From: Flavobacterium crocinum
GTDB lineage: Bacteria; Bacteroidota; Bacteroidia; Flavobacteriales; Flavobacteriaceae
Length of the DNA stretch: 64,000 bases
Assembly: GCF_003122385.1 (NCBI RefSeq)
Contig: NZ_CP029255.1
Span: forward strand, 4,340,001 to 4,404,000
Direction of reading: 5' to 3'
Part shown: in pieces, positions 56,932-64,000 of the stretch
Position numbering within the stretch: the stretch's first letter is position 1
Layout of the letters: every line of letters starts with the position of its first letter
Made by a program: the position numbers and the translations under genes
Notes under the pieces: model-generated
Databases searched by the model: none
What the model was told of the DNA's origin: nothing
What the model saw: the letters and a program-made list of their open reading frames with translations, nothing else

Positions 56932-56952
56932 ATATGACGCTTCTCCGAAGCT
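56932..56952. repeat. Third, diverged unit of the AGCTCCGGAGGAGCG repeat
   Basis: ATATGACGCTTCTCCGAAGCT is a direct, diverged copy of the right arm at 56881-56901, 51 nt away. The changes keep the internal CTTCNGAAG-like symmetry. Confidence 0.6.
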
Positions 56953-56958
56953 AAAAAA

Positions 56959-56990
56959 AAAGGAAGCTATCTTAAAAGACAGCTTCCTTT
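56959..56990 (-). terminator. Terminator of GH105-2
   Basis: AAAGGAAGCTATCTT pairs with AAGACAGCTTCCTTT (one mismatch) around a tiny A loop; on the minus strand T-rich sequence follows, 25 nt after the gene. Confidence 0.8.
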
Positions 56991-57014
56991 TCAAATACAA
57001 TAAAACGAAATTAA

Positions 57015-58172
57015 TTATTTCACATAACGATAAACCTCTGACGCCGCTAATAAAAAAGCGCCAACTCCAAAATCAGCTGTGGAATTTTTATCGACAACTT
57101 GTCCCGGAATTGCTTTTTCGCCAATAGGCTGGACATATCCCAAAGTCCCATCTGGCTGCAGCGCAAAAGTGGTTAAGTAATTCCATGATTTTTGCACTAT
57201 TGGAAGATATTCTTTTTTATCCAAAAAGCCGTTGTTAATTCCCCACATAAAACCATAAGTAAAAAAGGCTGTACCGCTGGTTTCTGGCCCCGGTGCATGT
57301 TCAGGATCCAGAATACTTCTTGTCCAATAGCCGCCTTTTTTCTGTGTGGCAGCGAGAGCTTTGGCCATATCTTTAAAACGGCTGATATACTCTTCTCTAT
57401 GTTTAGCCGATTTTGGTAAATCCTGAATAATTTTGGCATAACCTGCAAAGATCCAGCCATCTCCTCTAGCCCAAAAATCTTTTTTCCCATTAGCACTTTT
57501 GTGTTTTGGATACACATATTTAGCATCACGGAAATATAGCTTTGCTTCTTCATCATACATAATGCTGTCCGCATATTGTAAATAAGAATGGAGTTTTTCT
57601 AAATACATTTCATTTTCTGTAACGTTGTACAGCTTTGTCATTACCGGCATTACCATATACAAGCCGTCAACCCACCACCAATAATCGTTTTGTGGCGTAC
57701 TCATTTCATATTCCATCACTTCACGGGCACGGGCAATTTTTTTAGGATCATTTTTTCCTGTAAAGTTGTATAAATCAATATAGGTTTGAAAACAAATCTG
57801 CCAGTCTCCAAACAATACATATTTATCTGTTTCTCCGTAGTTGTATTTCCATTCTGATTTATCAGTTGATTTCGCACCCATCCATTGATTCTTCTCCGCC
57901 CAAGCCATCGAATAATCTAAATATTTTTTGTTTTGGGTTACTTTGTAAGCTTCCATATTTCCAGTGTGATAAGCGGAAACATGCCAAAAAGCATTTCCTG
58001 ATTCCGGATGTGTTGACTGCCAACGGTTATTTACTTTATCGATAATAGCAATTACCTCTTTTTTAGATTCTTTTATTCCGTTTTCCTGTTTTACATTTCC
58101 TGTTTTACATCCAATAGTCGCAAGAGAAAGAGAAGCTATTGCCATAAAAAATGATTTTTTAAAATTCATCAT
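57015..58172 (-). CDS. GH105 unsaturated uronyl hydrolase, lipoprotein form (GH105-2)
   Basis: 385 aa. The N-terminus ends LSLATIGC (Cys22), a lipobox, so unlike GH105-1 it is membrane-anchored. The (alpha/alpha)6 barrel shows YHTGNMEAYKVT, FGDWQICFQTYIDLY, the catalytic acid in WWWVDGLYMVMPVM (Asp169), DFWARGDGWIFAGYAKII and GTAFFTYGFMWGINN. The WARGDGW form differs from the WGRGVGW of GH105-1, suggesting a different substrate, for example unsaturated glucuronic acid on arabinogalactan rather than galacturonosyl-rhamnose (inference). It lies between HTCS-2 and susC2 as a single-gene unit with its own terminator. Confidence 0.9.
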   Translation of the reverse strand: MMNFKKSFFMAIASLSLATIGCKTGNVKQENGIKESKKEVIAIIDKVNNRWQSTHPESGNAFWHVSAYHTGNMEAYKVTQNKKYLDYSMAWAEKNQWMGAKSTDKSEWKYNYGETDKYVLFGDWQICFQTYIDLYNFTGKNDPKKIARAREVMEYEMSTPQNDYWWWVDGLYMVMPVMTKLYNVTENEMYLEKLHSYLQYADSIMYDEEAKLYFRDAKYVYPKHKSANGKKDFWARGDGWIFAGYAKIIQDLPKSAKHREEYISRFKDMAKALAATQKKGGYWTRSILDPEHAPGPETSGTAFFTYGFMWGINNGFLDKKEYLPIVQKSWNYLTTFALQPDGTLGYVQPIGEKAIPGQVVDKNSTADFGVGAFLLAASEVYRYVK

Positions 58173-58434
58173 TATATTTTAAGATTATAAGGTTTACAAT
58201 TTTAACCCTCTGAGTGAAATTTAAAAAAATAACCTTTAACACATAGAAACATAGATTTTTATGTCGAAAAAAGAGATCAAAAGAAACTAGTTTCCACACA
58301 TAGACTATGTGCATTTAAATTAGTGAAACGCCTTTTTTTAATCTTCTAAAAACTATGTTTCTATGTATTTAAAATCATTGCACCCAGCCGTTAGTTTTTA
58401 TGTTTAATTACTTTTTAAAATTCTATTTTAATTA
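58173..58434. other. Gap between HTCS-2 and GH105-2
   Basis: 262 nt; half is family A repeat copy 3. I saw no exact TAnnTTTG box or shared operator for GH105-2. Confidence 0.5.
58238..58369. repeat. MITE-like palindromic repeat, family A, copy 3
   Basis: 132 bp. The left end AACACATAGAAACATAG is identical to the other copies; the right end CTATGTTTCTATGTATT has one change. GAAACTAGTTTC and GTGAAACGCCTTT are kept; the short length reflects a smaller inner loop. Confidence 0.85.
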
Positions 58435-61400
58435 TCACGTTGATTTCCAAAAACTTTCATTCAGTATGTATTTATTATCCTTTACGTTTTGATATTTCTT
58501 CTTAAACTCGGAAGGATTTATATTGTAAAATTGCTGAAAGTGTTTTCTAAAATACTTAATATCGCCAAAACCGGCAATTGAAGCGGCCTGACTTATCTGT
58601 AAATCTGTTGTGATTAATAAGGTCGCTACTTTTCGCAAACGTACATTTCTGGTAAACTCTGAAACCGATTTACCGGTAATCTTTTTAATTTTTTTATATA
58701 CCAAAGAATAACTCATTCCTAAATGAAATGCCAAATCATGGACGTTGAAATTCTCCACATCCAAATTGGCATCAATTATATCTACAATTCGTTCGATGAG
58801 TTTTTTATCTTCATCAGATAATTTTAGATTCGCTTCTTTTTTGGTAACTGAATTAAGCAGATAATTTTGCTCACTATCACGTCGCGCCAATATCCCGCTG
58901 ATTCTGGCTAGTAAATAGTCATTGTCAAAAGGTTTTGTAATATAATCATCGGCTCCAACTTCGGCTCCTTTAAGTTTCACTTCTTCCGAAGTTCCTCCGG
59001 TAAGCAATATCACAGGAATATGTTTTAATTCTTCGTCTGATTTGATATGCTTGCAAAAAGCAACTCCATTCATTTCTCCCATCACAACATCAGAAATAAT
59101 CAAATCGGGTTGTACTTTTCTAATTAGAGTTAAAGCTATTTCAGCATTTTCGGCTAGAGTAATATGATATTTTGCGGATAATATCCGTTTTAAATAATTT
59201 CTTATTTGGGCATTATCATCTACAACCAAAATACTTTTGGCATCTTTAATCAAATCACTGACTGTTTCAGGTTCTTCAATGGTTTTCAATACATTTTCCT
59301 GTATCACGGTGTCTTCCAGAGCTTCCTCTAAAAATAAGGTTCTGTCACTTAAATCTTCCCTGATTTCAATATCCCCAAAATGTTCTTTTCCTAAAGGTAT
59401 TTTAATTTCAAAAATGGATCCGCCATTTTCATTATCATAACAGCTAACCGCGCCATGATGCTGATTTACAAATTGTTTCACCAAATAAAGTCCAATACCA
59501 AATCCCTTGCGGTTGTTTTTTATGTTATTATTGGACTGATAAAATAAATTAAATATTTTCTCTTTATCAGCATCTGAAACTCCTTCGCCATTATCAATCA
59601 CTTTTATGATAACTTCATTATCTGTACAGCGCAAATTAACCGCAACACTTCCGTTCTCCTTTTCTGTAAATTTTAATGCATTCGAAATCAAATTAAACAG
59701 AGCCATTTCTATTTTTTCCCGGTCTACATAGACCAATACCCTTTCTTCAGAAATACTAAAACTGTAATCTATTTTTTTGACTTTGGCGTGATGCACAAAA
59801 CAACTAAAAACTTCTTTAGCCAATTCTACAATATCAATTTGACCAATTTTAAGTTTTCCCGTTTCGGTTTCCGTTTTTCTAAACAAAAGAAGCTGATCTA
59901 CCAAACTCAACAATCTTCTTGAATTGCTGTAAACCATTTCAATAGCACCAGGATCAATCTGTTGGTCGGTTCCGTAAATGATATCTTTTAAAGGATTAAT
60001 AATCATGGTTAAAGGCGATCTGAACTCATGAGAAATATTAGTGAAAAAGGTTATTTTTTTCTCATTAAGTTCTTTTTCCTGTTTTGCCAAATCCTGCGAA
60101 AGTTTTACTTCGTATTTAAGATTGGCCTGCTGACGCTGATATTTGTCGACTACATAAATAGCAAGACAAATCATCATGAAATATATAAAATAAGCAAAAC
60201 CGCTTCTGTACCAAGGAGGTAATATGGTAATCGGGAGCGAAATAGCACTTTTGCTCCAGATTCCTTCAGCATTAGTAGATTTGATTTTCAGCACATAATC
60301 TCCTTCTGTGATTTTAGAATAGTTGGCACTTCGAATATTATCTACATAATGCCATTGCGAATCCCATCCTTCTAAAAAATAAGCATAAGAAATTTTTTCA
60401 GGAAGACTGTATTCTAAAGCAGCAAAATCAATATTGAGCATTGATTCGTCATAAGGTAATTTCAGTTTATCGATTCCAAAAGAAGTTAAATTGGATTGAT
60501 CATAAACCTTATTATTTACTTTTATTGTCGTGATAACCAGCTTTGGAAAATCATGAATCTGTGTATTAATTTTTGTATTTATGATATTAAAACCTTTGAT
60601 TCCGCCAAAAAGGATTTCACCCGTTGAAAGTTTAAGCGCCGCATTATAATTAAACTGATTGCTCTGAAGACCATCAGCATCATGATAACTTGTAATATGT
60701 CCCGTTTGAGCATTGTAAACAAATATTCCATTATAAGTGCTGCACCAATAATCTCCTTTATTATCCTTTACAATATTTAATACCGAATTATTTGGAATTC
60801 CATCTTTTTGGGTTAGAAATTTCTTTTGCAGCGTCTGCGGATTAAAGATCAAAAGCCCTCCTCCTTCTGTTCCTACAAGCATTTTTTCAGGCGAAACAGC
60901 AATAACAGATCGTACCGGATATTTAAGATCAATGACTTTGCGTTGCATTGTTTTTGGATTGAATTCGACTAAATCCGTAAAATTCCCTATCCAAAGATTT
61001 CCTTTACTGTCTTCTGCAATTGAAATGATTCCTCTGATTTTGGCATCAATAAAATCAAATTTATCCTGTCTTTCATTATAGCGGTATAACCCTTCATCAT
61101 CTGGAGAAGCCGCCCACAAAACATTATTCTTAGCGCGAAAAAGCACCCAGAAATTCTTTTGATTTGCTCCCACTTTAGGATTAAAAAAGGTGTACTTTTT
61201 GAAATTATGAGTCTGCGAATTAAACAAACAGACACCGCCACCATAAGTCGCAAACCAAGTTCCTCTACTGTCAGTTACGATTGAGGAAACAAAATTATTA
61301 GATATCGAATTGGTATTATTGGAGCTGTGGGAATAATTTGTGAATGTATTGGTTTTTCTATTCCACAAACTTGCTCCTGCTCCGTCTGTTCCTATCCATA

Positions 61401-62541
61401 AATGATCGCTGTCCTGCTCAGATAAGGAAAGAATAAAATCACTTGGAATCGTATTTTTTATCTTTTCATTTTTAGAAATGGTCGTAAAAGGACTTTTTCT
61501 TTCCTCAATTTTATTAACGCCTCCTCTTAAAGTTCCAACCCAAACTCTATTTTCATTATCCGAAAAAAGCGAAGAAATAGCGTTACTATTTAATTTTTGC
61601 TCATCTGAATTGGCATTAAACAAAGAAAAACTATCCGATGCATAACTATATTTTACTATTCCGTTACCATTGGTAGCAATCCAAAGTTCTTTTTTATCCG
61701 GTTTGCACATCAAATCGGAAATAGGATTTTGCAATTCCTGATTTGCATAAATGCGATGTGTTTTATTTATTGAATTATACTTTAATAAACCACCATCAAC
61801 TCCTACCCAAATATTAGAAAATTTATCACACAAAATGCAGTTCCCCTGCTGAAAATCAGATAAAACGACAACCAGTTTTTTGGCCGTTGCATCCATAGTC
61901 ACAAGACCAACTCCCTGAACAAAACACCAAAACTTACCCAATTGATCAAAATCCATTCCCTGAACATGGTAATCCCATTGCAGTTTTCCTTTTACATAAA
62001 GCGGAATCTGAATAATTCTTTTTTGTTTGGCTCCACAATAAAGCAGTCCTTTACCAGCGGTGCCGATATACATAACCGATTTAAAATCCATGATCTTATT
62101 AACTACAAAATCTATTGGCTCTGTCTTAGAGTTTTTTGCATTTAGATAATATCTTCTGCTAAAGTGATTGTTGAGATAATTGTAAACACTTATACCACCT
62201 TTTGTACCAATCCAAATCTCATCTTTGGTTCCGCAAATACTTACAACTCTATTATTATTTAGTGAATTAGAATCGTTTGGTTCATTTCTGAAATTTAAAA
62301 AATTATAGCCGTCATATCTGCTTATTCCATCATAAGTACCAAACCACATCAGGCCTCTTTTGTCTTTGTAAACCGAAGTAACAGCGTTATTGGCAAGTCC
62401 GTTTTTTATCCCGATGTAGCCGATAGTATATTTTTCCTGTCCAAATTTAGAAGCAGATAATTCCCCATCCGACTGTGGTTGAGCCGGAAAGCAAACTAAA
62501 AGCATTAAAAATAATAGAATTCTGTTTTTCAAAATGTGCAC
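58435..62541 (-). CDS. Hybrid two-component regulator HTCS-2 (GTG or TTG start)
   Basis: 1368 aa. The start is unusual: a TAA lies 6 nt upstream in frame, and the first possible codons are GTG (62541) or TTG (62532, giving a typical KNRILLFLMLLV signal); no ATG precedes the signal peptide. Domains: Reg_prop propellers (about 30-640), Y_Y_Y (about 685-755), membrane helix (about 778-800), HisKA with His838 in NISHEFRSPL, HATPase with NLISNALKFT, receiver with Asp1151 in ISDVVMGE, and AraC HTH (about 1255-1355). All phospho-transfer residues are intact. It lies between GH105-2 and a GH2 gene and probably controls PUL-2 (inference). Confidence 0.94.
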   Translation of the reverse strand: MHILKNRILLFLMLLVCFPAQPQSDGELSASKFGQEKYTIGYIGIKNGLANNAVTSVYKDKRGLMWFGTYDGISRYDGYNFLNFRNEPNDSNSLNNNRVVSICGTKDEIWIGTKGGISVYNYLNNHFSRRYYLNAKNSKTEPIDFVVNKIMDFKSVMYIGTAGKGLLYCGAKQKRIIQIPLYVKGKLQWDYHVQGMDFDQLGKFWCFVQGVGLVTMDATAKKLVVVLSDFQQGNCILCDKFSNIWVGVDGGLLKYNSINKTHRIYANQELQNPISDLMCKPDKKELWIATNGNGIVKYSYASDSFSLFNANSDEQKLNSNAISSLFSDNENRVWVGTLRGGVNKIEERKSPFTTISKNEKIKNTIPSDFILSLSEQDSDHLWIGTDGAGASLWNRKTNTFTNYSHSSNNTNSISNNFVSSIVTDSRGTWFATYGGGVCLFNSQTHNFKKYTFFNPKVGANQKNFWVLFRAKNNVLWAASPDDEGLYRYNERQDKFDFIDAKIRGIISIAEDSKGNLWIGNFTDLVEFNPKTMQRKVIDLKYPVRSVIAVSPEKMLVGTEGGGLLIFNPQTLQKKFLTQKDGIPNNSVLNIVKDNKGDYWCSTYNGIFVYNAQTGHITSYHDADGLQSNQFNYNAALKLSTGEILFGGIKGFNIINTKINTQIHDFPKLVITTIKVNNKVYDQSNLTSFGIDKLKLPYDESMLNIDFAALEYSLPEKISYAYFLEGWDSQWHYVDNIRSANYSKITEGDYVLKIKSTNAEGIWSKSAISLPITILPPWYRSGFAYFIYFMMICLAIYVVDKYQRQQANLKYEVKLSQDLAKQEKELNEKKITFFTNISHEFRSPLTMIINPLKDIIYGTDQQIDPGAIEMVYSNSRRLLSLVDQLLLFRKTETETGKLKIGQIDIVELAKEVFSCFVHHAKVKKIDYSFSISEERVLVYVDREKIEMALFNLISNALKFTEKENGSVAVNLRCTDNEVIIKVIDNGEGVSDADKEKIFNLFYQSNNNIKNNRKGFGIGLYLVKQFVNQHHGAVSCYDNENGGSIFEIKIPLGKEHFGDIEIREDLSDRTLFLEEALEDTVIQENVLKTIEEPETVSDLIKDAKSILVVDDNAQIRNYLKRILSAKYHITLAENAEIALTLIRKVQPDLIISDVVMGEMNGVAFCKHIKSDEELKHIPVILLTGGTSEEVKLKGAEVGADDYITKPFDNDYLLARISGILARRDSEQNYLLNSVTKKEANLKLSDEDKKLIERIVDIIDANLDVENFNVHDLAFHLGMSYSLVYKKIKKITGKSVSEFTRNVRLRKVATLLITTDLQISQAASIAGFGDIKYFRKHFQQFYNINPSEFKKKYQNVKDNKYILNESFWKST

Positions 62542-62660
62542 TGGTTAGGTTAGGTTAAGTTTTTGATGAATCTATAAATAGATGTATTATTTTAAAAAAG
62601 CATATGTTGTAAAATTTTATTCCTTAAAAGGCAATTATTCAAAAATATTTAAAAATCAGA

Positions 62661-62689
62661 AAAACCTATGATGTTTACTCATAGGTTTT
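62661..62689 (-). terminator. Terminator after the GH2 gene
   Basis: AAAACCTATGA / TCATAGGTTTT (11-bp perfect stem, 7-nt loop), followed by T on the minus strand. It separates the GH2 gene from HTCS-2. Confidence 0.85.
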
Positions 62690-62714
62690 TCCTTCCAAAA
62701 AGACGAACTACTAA

Positions 62715-64000
62715 CTAATTAATCAATGATACTGTGTAGGAATAGCTGTATTTTTTGCCCAACAAACGATATTGTTCATGTGGCAGACTTCCCCAGCTGT
62801 CATCGCCTCCAAGACCTCTTTGCTTGTAATCTACATGCAGGTAAACGGCTTCTTTAGAATCTAAGTTTAAATCAGTCGGATGACGCTGTTCCTTATTTTT
62901 TCCCGGATCCAAATCTTCTGTCGAAATATTCAGAGCGCTAAAACCAATTGGCTGTGCGCCGTCAATTCTTAAACCTTGTCCTGCATTGTTTTTTAAAGTC
63001 AGCCAACGCACATCTGTTTTATATCCCGATTCCTGTGGACGAATAAAATTTCTTGCATATTGATTGCTCACTTTATCTGAATATTCTCCTATAAACGCTG
63101 CCGAATTTCTATCTGAATAATTCTCCCAAGGTCCTCTTCCATAATAACGTAAATTATCAAATGATCCGTTTAGTTTCATACGCATTCCAAAACGAGGCAT
63201 TTCAGGTAAATCTTTTCCTGTCATATCGATTGAAGACGTTATTTTAATTTCGCCATTATTCTGAATCAAATAATCTACTGTATACGGAACATCAGCTTGC
63301 GCTAATTTATAAGCTACTTTTATTCCTAATCCTGCTGTATTTTTTTCATCCAAAACAACACTTACAACTGTCGGATTTTTTGATGCTTCTTTCCAAATTC
63401 CTAATTTATTTGGCATACCACTTCCAAAATCATTATCTGTTGGAGCACGCCAGAAATAAGGTGTTGGGAAATTTACAATCACATTCTCTCCTTTTTTTGA
63501 TGCATATGTCAGAATTTGTCCTTTTTTAAGATCAAATTCTCCTTTACTATTTTCTGTTTCAAAAGAAAGAATATTGTTTGCTTTTGAATACTTTAACTTA
63601 GACGCATTATTTGGTTTGGTATTCGATGCAAAATAATTTCCTTTTGCTATTTCAAATTGTGCTCTGGCAAATTCAAATCCTTTTGCTACTAAAGGATCAT
63701 CGTATTTTGAAAAGGCAAAAACATTTAAAAAATATTCTGAATTCTCGTCAATATCGCCTAAAGAAATTGCTATTTTTTTACTTTGTTCCGGTTCTAAATC
63801 AAAACTAAATTCACCTGATTTTACTTTTGAACCGTTTTTAATCAGTTCATACTTAAAGTTATAATTGGACAGATTGGTATAATTAAAATGATTTCTGATT
63901 ATTAATTCCGTTCTGGTATTTAAAAGAATTTCAATGTTTTGATATACTTTTTTCACTTCCTCTAAAGCTGGTTTTGGTGTTCTGTTTGAGAAAATAAGTC
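62715..64000 (-). CDS. GH2 beta-galactosidase, C-terminal part (N-terminus beyond window end)
   Basis: About 428 residues are visible; the frame stays open to the window edge (FSNRTPKPALEEVKKVYQN), so the GTG at 63956 is not the start. FSNRTPKPALEEVKKVYQ is the end of the GH2 catalytic barrel (typically TPKPALYEVKKVYQ). Next come the domain-4 sandwich and the large beta-galactosidase small-chain domain: YFWRAPTDNDFG, MPRFGMRMKLNG, YYGRGPWENYSDR, WLTLKNNAGQGLRIDG and the tail HVDYKQRGLGGDDSWG. This is the long LacZ-type enzyme that removes terminal beta-linked galactose. The catalytic Glu residues and signal peptide are outside the window. Confidence 0.93.
   Translation of the reverse strand, partial: LIFSNRTPKPALEEVKKVYQNIEILLNTRTELIIRNHFNYTNLSNYNFKYELIKNGSKVKSGEFSFDLEPEQSKKIAISLGDIDENSEYFLNVFAFSKYDDPLVAKGFEFARAQFEIAKGNYFASNTKPNNASKLKYSKANNILSFETENSKGEFDLKKGQILTYASKKGENVIVNFPTPYFWRAPTDNDFGSGMPNKLGIWKEASKNPTVVSVVLDEKNTAGLGIKVAYKLAQADVPYTVDYLIQNNGEIKITSSIDMTGKDLPEMPRFGMRMKLNGSFDNLRYYGRGPWENYSDRNSAAFIGEYSDKVSNQYARNFIRPQESGYKTDVRWLTLKNNAGQGLRIDGAQPIGFSALNISTEDLDPGKNKEQRHPTDLNLDSKEAVYLHVDYKQRGLGGDDSWGSLPHEQYRLLGKKYSYSYTVSLIN

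Larger units (their letters stand above)
56362..57014. other. susC2 upstream region with promoter, repeat cluster and terminator
   Basis: 653 nt. Contents: susC2 leader and promoter/operator (56506-56565), an AT-rich stretch without recognisable signals (56566-56830), a cluster of three AGCTCCGGAGGAGCGACATAT-type units (56837-56952) and the GH105-2 terminator (56959-56990). Confidence 0.7.

Noticed and set aside
62541..62560. GGTTAGGTTAGGTTAAG as a telomere-like sequence
   Set aside because: Only about three short units inside a gene leader of a bacterial chromosome; no reason to think of a replicon end.
63954..63956. GTG as start of a 413-aa GH2 gene
   Set aside because: The frame continues upstream to the window edge with typical GH2 barrel sequence, so the gene is simply cut.

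Overview
The window looks like a chromosomal segment of a flavobacterium (Bacteroidota, probably Flavobacterium itself). Signs are the low GC content, two SusC/SusD pairs, two hybrid two-component regulators (HTCS), a type IX (T9SS) type A C-terminal sorting domain, TAnnTTTG-type promoters instead of -35/-10 boxes, and many palindromic intergenic repeats. I saw no rRNA, tRNA, CRISPR array, prophage or transposase.

Layout. 1-6 kb (+ strand): tail of an alpha/beta hydrolase, a secreted amidohydrolase, a degenerate metallo-beta-lactamase-fold protein coupled to an alginate-export-type outer-membrane porin, and a polysaccharide-deacetylase-like protein. 6-10 kb (- strand): KatG catalase-peroxidase and a secreted beta-helix-like protein of unknown function. 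10.4-15.4 kb (+): a SpoU/TrmH-type RNA 2'-O-methyltransferase and HTCS-1. 15.8-64 kb (all -): two adjacent polysaccharide utilisation loci, read from high to low coordinates. PUL-1 (about 15.8-38 kb) looks pectin-directed. It has three transcription units: (i) two pectin methylesterases, a GH28 polygalacturonase, an acyl esterase and a GH95; (ii) SusC1-SusD1-surface lipoprotein, then after an attenuator-like hairpin a PL1 pectate lyase and a second GH95; (iii) GH105 unsaturated uronyl hydrolase and a GH43_12-like arabinofuranosidase. PUL-2 (about 38.8-64 kb) looks directed at type II arabinogalactan or a similar galactan: SusC2-SusD2, a 1294-aa T9SS GH128-like protein with a duplicated module, GH16, a GH43_24-like exo-galactanase, two more GH43 enzymes, DUF2264, a serine hydrolase, then GH105-2, HTCS-2 and a GH2 beta-galactosidase cut by the window edge.

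How it fits together (inference): surface lipoproteins and SusC/D capture and import oligosaccharides, periplasmic enzymes strip esters, uronic acids, arabinose, fucose/galactose and galactose, and the two HTCS sense breakdown products in the periplasm and switch on the operons. Four promoters in the two PULs (susC1, susC2, GH105-1, the first methylesterase) share one architecture: two C-rich half-sites about 23 nt apart, the second lying where the -33 box should be, followed 20-21 nt later by TAnnTTTG. This is the strongest candidate for undescribed regulation here.

Other highlights: a decayed AraC-family regulator with two in-frame stops between the two PULs; a roughly 135-bp MITE-like palindromic repeat present three times; at least five other palindromic repeat types in intergenic regions; and a metallo-beta-lactamase-fold protein with three of seven metal ligands replaced. 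All assignments come from reading the sequence and remembered family motifs; no database search was run.
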